From positions 8,717,544 to 8,781,543 of the forward strand of contig OY756968.1 in NCBI GenBank assembly GCA_963580455.1: a stretch of DNA of 64,000 nucleotides, read 5' to 3'. Source of the stretch: Euonymus europaeus (taxonomy: Eukaryota > Streptophyta > Magnoliopsida > Celastrales > Celastraceae). The notes beneath the pieces were generated by a model. That model was not told the origin of the DNA, did not search any database, and saw nothing but the letters and a program-made list of their open reading frames with translations. A program made the position numbers and the translations under genes. Below are positions 22,347-35,260 of this stretch, piece after piece; the stretch's first letter is position 1, and the number at the start of each line of letters is the position of its first letter.

Positions 22347-24136
22347 GGCATATCCAAAAATACCTCACCTTTTAGTAAAACAAAGTATCGTACATTAAAT
22401 GCACACATACTAAAAAAATTTAATAAATTAAGATTATGAAAAATTTCATAACGTGAGTGTGAGTGTACAATTTTTCATATAGTCATACTGGAAAAATTGA
22501 CTTACATGTAGTTCTAATCAATACACTTCAAGTGTACTATTATAGCATGTTCAAGTTTTATACATTTTCATAACCAAGATAGCCATACTAAAATACTATA
22601 CCACATCCAAGCTAACGGTTTGTCCAATTTCGTATTACTTGTGATTGTTTAGTCCTAAGGATCAAAAGGTTATTGTGAGGACCAATGTCATACTCTTTGT
22701 AGAAGATTATATGATGCATCACAAACCCAAAAGTAAGATTATCCTTGAAAAATTAAGAAGATAACCAAACAATCCTAAGTCAAATGAGATATTTTCACAC
22801 AAAAATTTCCAATGGGTCAATTTTGAAAGGTGGAGATTGAGTTGATTCAAATTTTCAAGGGTCAAGATTAGAAGAAGAAAGAAGGGCCAAGATCAAGATC
22901 TTATTTTCATCAAATGGCCAAGATTATTTTTTCTTAGAAAGAAGAGAAGGGTTTGGCTTGTGTTGGAAGATGAAAGAAAATTTATAATTTTTTTTGGCTA
23001 AGTCCTTGAGCTTGAATTTCTCTCAACATCATCATCTTCAACATTCCTTCTTCTCAGGATCTCTTTGAGCAAATCTTTCTACGAGCATTCAAATCATTAT
23101 TCTTCCATTTCAAGAGATCAGAACTAGTTCTTAAAGATCATATTCAAGTGAACCGTGGGGTCATATTTGGTAGTTCAAGTTCATCTTCAACAAAGCTTCT
23201 CCAAATCCTATCCTCTATCCTTTGAGAGCATTGTGTGAAATTTTTAGTGAGTTGCTACACTTTGAGCTAAACATACATATCCTACTTGTGAGCATCCTCT
23301 AGTCTTTATTGGAGTTCCTCAATCAAATAGTCTTGAGCTAACATTGAGAGAACCTTGTGCCTAAATACTTGTAACGTCCTTTTGTTGGACAAAAACCTTT
23401 GTGATATTGTGAGATTAGTTTGGGGTACAACTTGGCAACCCTAGTTCTTGGTTATCTCGAAACCTTGGTTCTAAGAGTTTGGGGTTAGCTTGCCTAAAAC
23501 ACTAAGTTGTTGGTGAACTTGGAAACCATCATCCATTAGTGGATTTGAAAATCCTAAGCTTGCGGGTTTCGGTAGTAGACATAAGAGGAACGACTCTCCA
23601 AACCACTATATATCATTGAGAACTTTATTTTTACTTGCTTTGCTTGATTTTGTTTATCGGTCATTTTCTTGAGGTTGTTAATTACATTAGAGGAGGTTTC
23701 TTAAACCATTAGGGCACGCACTTTTGATTGTTAATTTTCTGAAACACTAATCTATCCATGTACTATTCATATAGCTAGACTTTCAATTTTGATATGAATT
23801 TTTCATATAGTGTTCATTAAGGTGTTGGATATTGCATAGCAAAATTCATTAATTTCGACTTCAATTGCTAGGTCAAATAACTTTTATTCGATTGGTGTGT
23901 AGATTTGTGTTTTTGACATTGTGTTGTGATTTTTATGTGTTTTGTTAACTAGTTATTCATTACAGATTGTATCACATATTTCACTTGATTGAAATTTATT
24001 TAGGATAATTATTAGAGCCCAAATTTTTGTGTACTTGATAGTTCATAATTAATTGTTAAATTTTTTAAAAAGGGCATTACCTTTGAAATTTGGAAGCACA
24101 ATTCATCCCCACTCTTATGTTTGCCTAGACTTTTCA
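22343..24136 (+). mobile_element. Probable 5' LTR of a Sire-like Ty1/copia element
   Basis: The right end is secure. TTTTCA at 24131-24136 precedes a Met-initiator-type primer-binding site, and the preceding CAATTCATCCCCACTCTTATG is typical of Sire/Maximus LTR ends. The left end is inferred from TGTTGGCATATCCAAAAATAC at 22343. That gives an LTR of about 1.8 kb. No 3' LTR copy was found; the element is truncated at 41703. No coding sequence is visible within. Confidence 0.6.
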
Positions 24137-24138
24137 AT

Positions 24139-24149
24139 TGGTATCAGAG
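24139..24149 (+). promoter_or_regulatory. Primer-binding site of the copia element
   Basis: TGGTATCAGAG is complementary to the 3' end of initiator tRNA-Met. It lies two bases after the LTR end and 19 bp before the gag ATG. Confidence 0.8.
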
Positions 24150-24167
24150 AGAGGTCGCTAGATCTTT

Positions 24168-24594
24168 ATGGCATCCACAAGTAGATCTTATGATGGAGAA
24201 GGCCTATTCTCTAATAGGCCACCCTTCACTGATAGGAAAGACTATATTTTGAAAGAATAGAATAAGAATTTTTTTCTAGAGGTATAGATATGGATTTTTG
24301 GAGAGTAATTGAGAATGACTCATTTATTCCCATGAAAAATGAAGTAGATAAAGAAGTTCCTATGTTAGAGAATAAATATAGTAAAAGTGATGATAAAAAA
24401 GTTAGCTTAAATGAGAGAGTCATTAACTTATTTCATATTGCCTTAGATAAAAATTAATATGATCATATTTTGGCATTTACTAGTGCACAAGAAATTTGGA
24501 ACACGTTCACGTTATAGCTGAAGCATGAACGAACTAGTCAAGTCAAATATTCTAAAATTGAGATGCTTGTGCATTAATTTGAATTGTTTAAAAT
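24168..24594 (+). pseudogene. gag: Copia gag, 5' part (split by solo LTR insertion)
   Basis: From the ATG at 24168 (MASTSRSYDGEGLFSNRPPF) the frame follows the UBN2/retrotransposon gag pattern: a DFW-type core, then KVSLNERVINLFHIALDK and FTSAQEIWNT. Several stops and one-base shifts break it. Reading stops at GAATTGTTTAAAAT, where a foreign LTR begins at 24595. The next codons of gag (MLDGECISEMF) resume at 38067. With the repeated AAAAT counted once, the two halves join in frame. Confidence 0.8.
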
Positions 24595-25085
24595 TGTAAA
24601 GTCCTATTTTCAGAATGTTATGTGGCGCTTACCGCACCATCCTAGGTAGTCAATGTGATTAACATCCAAGGTTCTAACCCTAGTTTTCTCAACTAGGTCA
24701 ATTCCTCATTTAAAAATCTGGCAGCATCTCCCCGTAGATTAGGGAATGCCCACCTGAAACAAACTCAACAAAGACACACAATCACATCACATCTAGATGG
24801 GCCTCCGACCTCTATCAGCATACAACCACAATCTAGCAGAGTCTTAGGCTATCTAGCAACATGCACAAACTTTTTTCCATAATTGAAACATCAAAACAAA
24901 TCCATACATCATAGACTTAGGACCCAAAGTCCAAAACCCGGTTCAGAAGATCCAGTTTCACGGATTCCCTTCTAACCGTCTAAATCCACACCAAACGGTG
25001 TCACATAGTTTACATGACATATGAATCTCAAATACAAAAAGCGTGTATATATAAATGGTTCAAGTCTACCAACCCAAACCTAATC

Positions 25086-27024
25086 TATAACACCTCGCAT
25101 CTTTAGATAACTGTATGTGGTAGGCATGAAAAGATAGGTAATGTCACGTGTAACCTAGGTGACGTCATGTGCGAATCAAAATATTTTCACGAATTATACA
25201 AGGCAAATAAAAATTAGGGATGCAAGAATCATTATAATCGGAGTTAAAATGAACTTATTATGAATTATAGAAGTTGAATACAAAAATATAATAATAGATA
25301 TGATAATGGCAAGACTGTAAATATAGATATATATATTTAGTGTAATTAAGTAGTAAGGGCAGGGGTAGAATTGTAAAAACTGAAACATAAATTTAATTAA
25401 ATATAAAATGACTAGCACGGAAACTGAGGGAGGGGACGAAACCCTAAAGGACTAGTGTCCCTGTGGAAGACGGCGGTGACGGAAGGGGACTTGATGGAAA
25501 CAGAGGAGATCCTTGACGTTGATGACACTGGAAGAAAGGGCTTGGCGAGGGGAGTTCAAAGACACCAATTTCGAATAGAACAGGGCAGTGGTTACCAAGC
25601 AACGACGGGGAGAACGCACGGCGTAGCCGCCCGTTCTTTGCCACAATTCTTCCATTTCCGGCCACGCCTCAGGTAAATGGTTACATAGATGGACTTGTGG
25701 AGGCTTGACCGGCTGGTTGGTTCCAAACGTGAACACTACCACACCGTCAACGATGGTGACCCAGTTATCTAACAATCCCGATATTGTGAGGAGGAAGTGA
25801 CAATCGGGTCAAACGTACCCGGTTGAATATTAATCTAATTAATTAATATAAATAATAACAATAAAATAAATTGATTAAAAATGATAGTGTGAATAAAGGT
25901 TAATAGTGTTGAATATTTTTATGGGTTATAGGAACCAAATTTTGTAATTGAAATAATTGTGAACGTTTTATGGGTTTCAGGAACTAATCTTTATAATTAT
26001 ATTATCGGGAATTTCGAGAGCACATCACTGTAAGTATTATCCAACTGCATTACGAAACAATGTAATTATGGATTATATGCGTTATTGTCCACATATTTGT
26101 TTGGCTATTGATACATATTCGATCGAAATTCTGTGATGAGTTTGAAATTATGGGAAGTGTTATCTGCATAATAGTACTTGTACTGTTTGAGTTGTTTATA
26201 TGATATTGAACTGGTGATAATGGGTTTTATATGTGAATTGTGAACTGTGGTAGTCTATATTGGTTGATTGTCTATGAACTGCGATCTATTATGTGATGAT
26301 AAATTGAGGATATATTGAGGTGACATTTATTGGTTGCTCTACATGAAGCATGACATGTGGAAAAAGGACAAAGGGAAAAGAAAAAGGAAAATGTTTTATT
26401 GACAGGAAGGTGTTATTTAGTAGAACACTTAATTAAAGAAAAATCCCGATCGATTGCTCTATAGCAGTGTACCTAGGTTAAAGGCCCAAGTACTGGAAAA
26501 AGAGGATTTAAATGATTGACTGTTCTCTAGAGAAATGGTTCACGTACATTCATGCATAGATAATACTTCCTGGGCCTCTGCTCACTATGTTTTGTGAAGC
26601 AGGTTATGGTCTCGTGATGATTAGGTTGACTTAGGAGTTGGTGGTGTCGCCATAGAACCACGAAGAAGATGCTCATGTGACGGAAGCTAGTTTCACGGAA
26701 GATTAATTAATTAAGTATTAAACTTATTTATGCACTTATTATTAATGGCTTTGATGTATGGTAATAAGTGTAGATTCGGGAACGAGGATTAAAAGTATAA
26801 GATTCATAGTGGTATAATTTGAGGATATTAATTGAGTGTTACTACTTATTTAAATTATATAAAATGACGCTTTTATTTCAGATTAGGTTATTTTAACTAA
26901 ATGAGGTGAAATTGTTCATTGAAGTGGACTTATATTAAATATGGGTTGAGTTTTATATTGCAATGTAGGTAGCGATCTGGACTCCGAGCCCCGGAATTAG
27001 GGTTTCGTGGGACGGGGCGTTACA
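25086..27024. mobile_element. Solo LTR (family Y), 1.94 kb, with TAATC duplication
   Basis: The element starts TATAACACCTCG (probably a mutated TGTAACACC) and ends GGGACGGGGCGTTACA. TAATC flanks it at 25081-25085 and 27025-27029, a perfect 5-bp target duplication. There is no polyprotein inside. Overlapping ORFs at 25444-25775 on both strands have no domain and lie in LTR sequence. It is a gypsy-type solo LTR by termini and length, inserted in family X LTR. Confidence 0.8.
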
Positions 27025-27785
27025 TAATCCCTACTCCAAGTGCAATCCATGTCACAGCGTCGTCTCTACTGACCCGCATCACCGGCACTAGTACTAGTCT
27101 CACCTGTAGGGAGAACGAAAGTAAATGAGTGATCTAGAAGCTCAGTAGGGGTAATAGAGTAAATCAACAATAAAACGGATATCAAAATAGGATAATGCAA
27201 CAATATGCTATATATTATGCAAGTGTCACATTTCATAACATGAAGTCCAGGTATTCCCTCGGAGGCCAAATATATTCATCAATCCACTAGTCTTCAACTA
27301 TGAATTGACTAAACCTCAAATGTACACCATGGTATCCAACCATCGATGAATGAGAGCGCAATCATCATTCACACCGCACCCACGAAGGGTTTACCCAATT
27401 GTGTGATTCCCTACACACCCACACCTTAAGTGTGTTGCCTCACATGGATTCATATGACCCGTGCCAATTCCCTGACATGCAATCATCCTCCCATGTGACT
27501 TCCAAGTAACCTATGGTATCCCAAGTCCATACTCGAGAATCCCATGCAAGCTCTAATGTAATCATGCTTATGTCATGCCAATGTATATATATATATATAA
27601 CTACCAATGATGCATGAAAATATTCACAACATCCTCAATAGATGATCGAACATATCAATGGGAAATGCAATCTACATTTAGAGAATAATTTTGAAAACCC
27701 TAGGTTCGTTCTTTCTTAGGCACAATAAGACAAGAACACAAACATAAAGACTAATGAGGATACAAACCTGATGGTGTCTGAAACC

Positions 27786-28305
27786 TGTTTAGCAGTTGAC
27801 GTATCAGGTACGGTCAAACTAGGTCTTCCCGGTTAAACGATGTATCCTCGAAAAGCGTGTTTCCTGCTAAGACGAGCAGAGATGAGCTAAAAGACCAAGC
27901 CAGAGATTGTTGTTCTCTGGCGTTGGCGCTCCGATGCTCATGTCAGATGAGAAACAATTAGCCTTTAGAGTCCACAAGTTGGGTCTCCAAAAGTTGTAAG
28001 ATATTTTTATGAGTCAAAAGTCTTGTGTTTTACCTGTGGGGAGATACCCCTTTTATAGTAAAATAGATCTCCTAGTAATAATAGAATTCCCATTGCAATA
28101 TAGTTCTTGGAGCATTAGGAAACGGCGTGAGGAGGGAGAATCCCTGTAGGAAAAGGATCTCATTTCCCCTGAGACCAAAGAGCCGAGAATAAGGTTCTCG
28201 AGCAGTTTGGTTGTATCTGAGCAATGCCTATCAAACTGGTAAGTCCCTATACAGCTAGCGTGCCACGTGTCAGAACATAATTGGTGGTATTTTATGGTGT
28301 TATCA
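27786..28305 (-). repeat. 3' LTR of W
   Basis: This 520-bp copy matches 36605-37123. It runs TGTTTAGCAGTTGACG to GGTGTTATCA in plus-strand terms, so it has TG..CA ends. Sequence diverges immediately outside both ends. Confidence 0.9.
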
Positions 28306-28322
28306 AATGCCCCCTAGACGTG
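28306..28322 (-). promoter_or_regulatory. Polypurine tract of W
   Basis: On the minus strand CTAGGGGGCATT directly precedes the 3' LTR start. This is the expected plus-strand priming site for reverse transcription. Confidence 0.65.
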
Positions 28323-28556
28323 TGATTGGTCGCCATTACTGACCAATGACAGGTCTGACCAAGGTGGCGTCTCGAGTAGTACACTGTCATAATGACCATC
28401 AGCTGTCATCGATAGGATTGAGAGCGTGGGAGAGATTAGCTGTTGAGATCTATTCTGTGAAGATCCAACGACCTACAAAGAATCTAAGGTGTGTGGCTCG
28501 GATGCAAGGAGGCGAAACGACTCTACACCGGGATCATTGACCAGAACGTTCTACTA

Positions 28557-28566
28557 GTATAAATAG
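28557..28566 (+). promoter_or_regulatory. TATA box upstream of the W antisense ORF
   Basis: AGTATAAATAG lies about 140 bp before the ATG at 28700, just inside the element. It could drive the plus-strand antisense ORF independently of the LTR promoter. Confidence 0.45.
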
Positions 28567-28699
28567 CATTGATGTTTCTTTCCATCCAACTTCATTATAA
28601 AATTTCGAGAACCCTGAGCTTGAGAGTCCTGAGCAATTCTATCACTGAGCGTGCGTCTTCTCAGCATTTCTTCTTTTCTTCACCCTCTAATCCTCAGTT

Positions 28700-30741
28700 A
28701 TGAGAACAACGTCCTCTGACTCTTATTTGAATAGCTCTAATCGTTTCTTGGATGAACCCGTGGCCTTTTCCTTGGGGGAGTCAGTTGAAATCAATTCTCC
28801 TCCTCCTCGGAGGCAATATAGAATTCCTCGGTCTAAACTCCCCTTAGGTGTTCCTCCTAGTTTTGAGGCCCAACGGGACTATGCCCGAGCTATAGGGGAT
28901 GGTTCTCGAGCACCGAATTGGCTAATCTTAAGAATCTTTATAAGATACCATATCCTTGTAGGCCCATCCCGATAGACTCTTTTGTTTTTAATCCTCGGCA
29001 TGGAGAGTTCACCATTTCTGCTACTTCTTTAAGCTATGGGGCCAGGATACCCATTCTGCCTGCAATTGTGTCTCTTTTTTTCTCGATTTAGCATCTGTCC
29101 GGCTTGTCTTGCCCCTAAATCCTGGGTGTTTCTCAGGACCATTCTCCACTACTATCCCGAGAGGAAGATCCCCTTTTCCTCTAATGTTTTTCAACACCTT
29201 GTGACTCTTTGCAAGCTCCCAGGTCTTTGTCATTTTAAATTTTAAAAAGGAATTAGCGTTTCAAAATATGCGTCTTCTAATCATCACTAGAAGAGGATGT
29301 ATTTCTTCGTCAGTAGTCCCCTCTCCAAGAATGAAGTTTTTCCGTTTCCTACTACCTGGGCACCTCCCAAATATCATAAGTTTCGTCGCGCTCCCGAGCT
29401 GTCGCTAGAAGAATTTGACTGGTATACCTCACTTAAGCAAATTTTCTCTCCTCCTAGTAACGTGTTCATTTGTTCAATTGAGGATTTTACAAATGCTGCT
29501 CGGTCCGAGCAAGCTCAACGATGTGGGGATTCATATAGACCCACGCCTCCTTGTTTTTTATCTCTTTTCATGTTGGCCTTACTCTTTTTTCCGACAATTT
29601 TGTAGATATGTCTACTCTCGCCGCTTACGCAACCTTAAAGAAGAAAAAGACTCTCCTCGCCAAGAAGAGGAAAAGTAAGGATGTGGCCAGCGAGACTTCA
29701 GAGAGACCTAAGAAAACTGCTCCTGCCCACGGCAAAGGCAAATGAGGCGTGTCTCACGATTCCACTGCTTTGCTACCCATTCTAGGATTTCGCCTAGTAG
29801 GCTCTCCTCCTCGGGAACTCCCAACAAGGTCCTCTTCCTCTCCTTTGAGGATGAAAAATATTTATAATCCTCAGTGGCAGGTCAAAGTCTCTAAGAGTGT
29901 GGTCAATCCTCAGGTCGCACTTGAGATGATGGAGAAGTTTGTTCTTCCTCCAAACCAACATCAGATCTCCGACCTATCCACAGAGGAAAACATTTATGGA
30001 TCCGCAATAAAACTGGCTGAGGTTTGTGATTTTTTCATATTTTGAGATGTTGGAGCGAACCATAACGAGACCCACCCAAAGATTTTTTTTTTTAGCTGAC
30101 AGCCTTTTTCGGAGGACTGACCATAGACGTCAAAGAGATGACTTCTCGACTCAACCGGCATGACTTGGAAATGTCTCTCGTCAAGAGCGCTCTTGATCGT
30201 AATATTATCCTTATGTCCTCAGGATGTTCATAAATCTAAAGATGTTGAAGAATTTGCTACCTCTAAGCTCTCCACGGCTGAGGAGGAGATCTCCCGTTTT
30301 AGGGCTCTTGTGAACACCGAAAAAGCAAAATCTCTTGAGGAAGGTCGACAGCTGTGCTTTAAGGACTTTCAAGAGTCCTAAGAGTACCGATACCTTCTTC
30401 AAAGAGAAGGTTTTCCCTCTATCAAGTGGTCATTAAGTCTGCCCAAAGATGCCTTCTTCAGCATGGCCAAGATTCTTTTGCCCTAGACGAGCTATGCCCG
30501 GGCTTATCTGGAAAGGACGACGAGGATATAGATCAGCAAGATACTTACCAGCAATATAAGCAGCCGCAAAAAGTTGGTGATGAGGTCGAGGATGACGATA
30601 TTGACAACTACATTGATATCAAAAGTGACCAAATCGTCGGCGATCCTGCTAGTACTTCTACTCCTGTTGGTCTTCCCTCCGAGAAAACTGTTGACGTCGA
30701 GAAAGAAACCTCTCCCAGGCAGGACTCTGCTGATAAGATTT
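28700..30741 (+). pseudogene. Antisense ORF of W, PF04195-like (gypsy-type transposon protein)
   Basis: This ORF is opposite in strand to gag-pol. It starts MRTTSSDSYLNSSNRFLDEP. After a frameshift the core reads YKIPYPCRPIPIDSFV, NPRHGEFTISATSLSYG and SNVFQHLVTLCKLPG, the pattern of PF04195. Then KRMYFFVSSPLSK and FPFPTTWAPPKYHKFRRAPE match the second half of that family. The tail has a Lys-rich stretch (LKKKKTLLAKKRKSKD), a coiled-coil-like EEISRFRALVNTEKAKSLEE and an acidic end (KDDEDIDQQDTY; EVEDDDIDNYID). At least four frameshifts or stops break it. Extra ORFs of this sort are known in Tat elements; their role is not established. Confidence 0.7.
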
Positions 30742-31334
30742 AATTACTTTTCCTCAACAAGTCTTTTATTAATTTTCCTGCTCTTATCAGACTGTCATTT
30801 CCTTTATATGTATGAACTATTGAATCTTTTATTGCCAAGTGTTTCCTCAGTTTCTTTATGTTTATTGTCTCGAGATTAACAAACTTCAAAAAAAAACTCA
30901 ACCATTGTAACATGATGAAAATCACGTTGTAATGACTGTTAGCCCGTGTAGCTGTAACTTAGGATTTTCTAAGTTGTAGCCAGGCTTCATGTTTGGTTAT
31001 TGTAGGCCGAGTCTTTTTGGTCTATAATACAGCCGAGATGTATCCTCGGTCATTGTAACTCTGGGCAATCTGAGCTGTAATGTGTTATTGAGGAGTGTCT
31101 CTAATCAAGGCAACTCGTATCGTTTGAGCTAGTAATGAGTCTCAATTAATGCAATCCGGGGGATACCAAGTCATATCCCGTAGAGAGAGTATTGAATGTT
31201 TTTAACATGCCCGAGAAATGAGCAATTTTATTAATAAAATTCTAAGTCCTGCATAGAGGATGAATAACATTTGCAGAAAATTGAAATCCTAAGATTTTTT
31301 TTTTAAAAAAAGTAAATAAAAAAGGAACTTAGAC

Positions 31335-32420
31335 GTAATATCTACGTAAATTATCGGCATTCGATGGTTGCATTTTGCCTGGTTTCTCAGGATTTTCAAT
31401 CTTGTAAGTTCCATCGCGCATTACCTTGACAACTCGAAATGGACCATCCCATGTTTCCCTAAGCTTTCTTGGGTGCTTTCTAGTTGCCGTGACTTTTCTA
31501 AGTACCTAGTCACCTTCCGAGAATCTCCTAACACGAACCCTCTTATTGTAGTATTTAGCGGTTCATTGTTTATAGGCTGCATTTCGGACTCGAGCTTCTT
31601 CTCGCACTTCTTCCAGAAGATCCAAGTTGTTGAGTAACAAGTCTTTGTTCTTGTTCTTGTCAAAATTTTCAACCCGTAGAGTTGGGACCCCAATTTCAAC
31701 TAGAATGAAGGCTTCTGATCCGAAAGTAAGGGAGAATGGTGTCTCGCCTGTTGAGGTCCGAGGAGTAGTCTTGTATGCCTAGAGGACAATGTGAAGTTGT
31801 TCAGTCCAGAGTCCCTTTGCTTGATTCAACCGAGCTTTGAGTCCTTGTAGTATGATGCGGTTGGTTACTTCAACCTGGCCATTAGCTTGAGGATGTGCTA
31901 CAGCAGTGACCCTAAGATTTATGCCTAGCTCCTCACAAAATTCTCGGATGTTTGAACTCACAAATTGTCGTCCATTGTCTATGATAAAAACCCGAGGAAT
32001 CTGATATCTACAAATGATAACGTTTCATATAAAGTCATTTACCTTGTGGTCAGTAATAGTAGCCAAAGGCTCGGCTTCGACCCACTTGGTAAAGTAATCA
32101 ACTGCCACGATGAGAAACTTCATCTGAGTTGTAGCCTGGGGAAAAGGTCCAGCAGGTCTATCCACCATTGCGCAAACAGACAAGGATTCTCAATGATAAT
32201 CATATCAGATAAAGGAAGGTGCGGTACATTGGCATGTCTCTGACATTTGTCACACTTTCGTACTAACTCCTCGGCATCCTGATATATGGCCAGTAGTATC
32301 CACAACGCAAGACCTTGTTAGCTAAGGTTCTTGCTCCTGTATGGCTACCACATATTCCCTCATGTACTTCTTGGAGAGCATAATTGGATTCCCGTGGGGC
32401 AAGGCACTTGAGGTAGGGAA
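31335..32420 (-). pseudogene. pol (IN): Integrase of W
   Basis: The zinc-binding H2C2 module reads HEGICGSHTGARTLANKVL and CDKCQRHANVPHLPL near 32230-32370. The core has a DLL-type first Asp, a DNGRQF second Asp near 31985 and the Glu region PQANGQVEVTNR at 31870-31900. The C-terminal GPF/Y-like module (WDGPFRVVKVMRDGTYKIEN) ends at about 31335 with NADNLRRYY. Several frameshifts split it (31779-31961, 31421-31699). Confidence 0.85.
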
Positions 32421-32479
32421 GGGTGTAAGATCTTCTATAGATCATACCCTGAATAATAGAATACCTTGATGCCTTTGCT

Positions 32480-33040
32480 CGGAGATTCCTAGCCTCATTT
32501 TTATCCTCAGGCAATTTCCCATTCGTGAGGAAGGCCCGTATTGGATCCATCCATGACGGCTCAATGTTGATTTCAGCAAGAGCCCTAACGTAGATGCCTG
32601 GCTTGGGCAACACCTCTATCTGTATTAAGGAGGTTTCATCTTTCTTCGAGGCCGAGGCTAACTGAGCAAGAATGTTGGCCTTTTGATTCTCTTCTCGGGG
32701 AACTTTTCTTATCTCCACGCTCGGAATTTTTTCCATTAACTCCATAGCTTTTGTAAGGTATTTGATCATGTTAGAGCCTCTTGCCTCATATTCTCCACGG
32801 ACCTGTTCGGTCACGAGCTGAGAGTCACTATTAACAACCAAATTGCGTACCTCCAATTCAATTGTCAATTTTAGGCCTGCTAAGATCGCCTCATACTCTG
32901 CCTCGTTGTTGGAGGCTTTAAATTGGAAGCGGAGAGCATATTCCATAGTCATGTCCCCCGGGCCGAGAAGTAGAATCCCAGCTCCACTTCCATCCTTATT
33001 TGAGGAGCCATCAACAAAGAGCTCTCATCGATCATGTACC
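32480..33040 (-). pseudogene. pol (aRH): Second, archaeal-type RNase H of W
   Basis: FVDGSSNKDGSGAGILLLGP gives the first Asp. NNEAEYEAILAGLKL supplies Glu, VNSDSQLV the next Asp, and REENQKANILAQLAS the C-terminal segment. A linker to the integrase follows (PSWMDPIRAFLTNGKLPEDK). This extra RNase H is diagnostic of Tat-clade gypsy elements. One long ORF (32263-32952) holds most of it. Confidence 0.85.
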
Positions 33041-33162
33041 TCTTCTTCTCTTAGAGGGTGCTGACACTCAGTGATAAACTTTACAAGAGCTTGGGCTTTA
33101 ATAGCCTTCCTCTGTTCATAGTGAATATCAAATTCACTCAACTCAATTGACCATTTGATAAG

Positions 33163-34313
33163 TCAACCAGACGTATCTGGTTTCTGTAGTATGCTCTTCA
33201 ATGGTTGGTCAGTTAGCACTATGATCAGATGGGCTTGAAAATATGGTTGCAATTTCCTAGCCGCTGTTACTAGTGCTAGGGCAAACTTCTCAGCTCTGCT
33301 ATATCTACTCAAGGCTTCCACAATGACTTTACTGGTATAGTATATTGGTTTCTGGACTTTATCTTCCTCGCTTATAAGCACGGCGTTTATCGAGTGGTCT
33401 GTGGTTGCAAGATAAAGAAATAATGGTTCTCCATCTTTGGGAGAGGTGAGTAAGGGCGACTGGTTGAGATATGACTTTAATTCTTCAAAAGCCTCTTGGC
33501 AATCTTTGTTCGACTGAAAATTCTCTACTTGCTTGAGAGCATTGAAGAAATGTCTGCATCTGTCCCCAGATCTGGCGAGGAAATGACTTAAAGCCGCTGT
33601 TCTCCCCGTGAGTTGTTGGATCTCCCTTTTGCTTCTCAGAGCTTGCATGTTTGTTATAGCTTCCACCTTTTCGGGGTTTACCTCGATTCTTCGTTTAGAG
33701 AAGAGAAATCCGAGGAATTTCCTTGAGGAACTCCAAAGGTGCACTTCTCGGGCTTTAATTTCATTCCATACTTGTTAAGAACATCAAAGACACACTGTAG
33801 GTTAGAGAGATGATCTTCTGCGTCCTTGCTCTTAACTACTATGTCGTCGACATAGGCTTCAACCATTTTCCCGAGCAATGGAGCGAATATTTTGTTAACC
33901 AATCGCTGATATGTTGCTCCAACATTTTTCAACCCAAAGTGCATTACTTTGTAATAGTATGTGCCTTCAGGGGTTATAAATGAGGTTTGTTCTTCGTCCT
34001 CTGGATTCATTTGAATTTGATGGTATCATGAGTATGCATCGAGAAAGCTGAGGAGGCCCTTTCCCGATGTAGCATCTACAAGCTGATCAATTTTACGTAA
34101 AGGATAGCTGTCTTTTGGACAAGCTTTGTTAAGGTCTGTGAAATCAACACACATGCACCATTTACCATTGGGTTTTACCACCGTCACCATATTGGCAAGC
34201 CAGTCTGGGTAATGAACTTCTCTGATGAGCCCAGCGTCCAGAAGCTTGCTTACCTCAATCTTAATTGCCTCTTGTCTATTAATGGCAAAACTTCTCTTCT
34301 TCTGCTTGACTAG
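33163..34313 (-). pseudogene. pol (RT-RH): Reverse transcriptase and first RNase H of W
   Basis: The RT starts near 34300 (FAINRQEAIKIEVSKLLDAG), with VVKPNGKWCMCVDFTDLN and MHFGLKNVGATYQRLVNK. The catalytic YVDD is at 33843-33854. A stop lies in the LDAYS*YHQI segment near 34030, and a frameshift near 33700 shifts to SRKFLGFLFSKRRIEVNPEK. The RNase H follows (PLFLYLATTDHSINAVLI; QKPIYYTSK; LVTAARKLQPYFQAH). Confidence 0.9.
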
Positions 34314-35170
34314 TTAGCAACCAGGCATTATACTAAGACAATGTGTAATTACATCTGCACTTATTCCAGGCATTTCATCTGCGTTCCATGCGAATGTGTC
34401 AATATTTCCAAGAAGCAAACACATCAATTTCTTCGTTAAATCACTCGTAAGCTCTAATCCATAATAAAGCTTCTTATCAGTACCCTCTTTAACCGCGATC
34501 GGAACAAGCTTCTCTGCTGCTGTAGGTTTCATGAGGACTGTATCTCGGACGTCCAACAAGTCCAAAGAAGAGACCAGTGTCTTCTTGTCTTTTAAATCAG
34601 CGAGGTACATTTGTCGTGCAAGCTTTTGATCTCCTTGCACCTCGCCTATCCCCTGTCGAGTAGGAAATTTCATCTTTAGGTAGTAGGTAGAGACTACTGC
34701 TCGAGCCCGATGTAGCAAAGGTCGGCCAATGAGGGCGTTATATGGAGTTTTGACATCCACGACCAAGAAGTCTACTATGAACAATTTGGCTCGTGGATGG
34801 ATCCCTAAGGTTATGGGTAGAGTAACTACACCACCCAAGTGTGTGACTTGTTCTTCCGTAAAACCATAGAAGGGGGATGAAAACTTCTTTAGACTTTCCT
34901 TTAGAAGATTCATTTGCTTATAGGCAGGGTAAAAGAGGACATCCGCAACACTCCCATTATCAACCAGGATTGTTTACACCGTATAATTTGCGAGATGGCT
35001 TCTACGACTAGCGCATCATCGTGGGGCTGGTGCGGACCATTCCCATCTCTTTCTAAGAAGACTATCTTCTCATCCTCAATTTTTACCCATTTCTTCTGAT
35101 CGGACACATGGTGAACTGCCCTAGCGTAAGCTTTTCGGCTAGATGAAGTTTCTCCCCTTTAAGCCAATCC
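34314..35170 (-). pseudogene. pol (PR): Aspartic protease region of W
   Basis: The upstream motif PHDDALVVEAI is followed by the active-site VDNGS at 34950-34964. Then FTEEQVTHLGGVVTLPITLG, DVKTPYNALIGRPLLHRARA and STYYLKMKFPTRQGIGEV follow, matching Tat-type retropepsins. A stop precedes TILVDNGS and a frameshift joins it to 34314-34913. The C-terminal part (WNADEMPGISADVITHCLSI) leads into RT. Confidence 0.85.
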
Positions 35171-35260
35171 GCCAACTATCATCACGATGGTGCCAGCCGA
35201 TCCTCTATTCTCATCCGAAGGAGAGTCGTCTCTTCTTCTTTTTTGCCTTCTGTCATCTCT

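Noticed and set aside
25444..25775. Overlapping ORFs on both strands inside solo LTR Y
   Set aside because: They lie wholly within an LTR flanked by a target duplication, have no domain, and exist in several frames at once, as expected of locally GC-rich LTR DNA.
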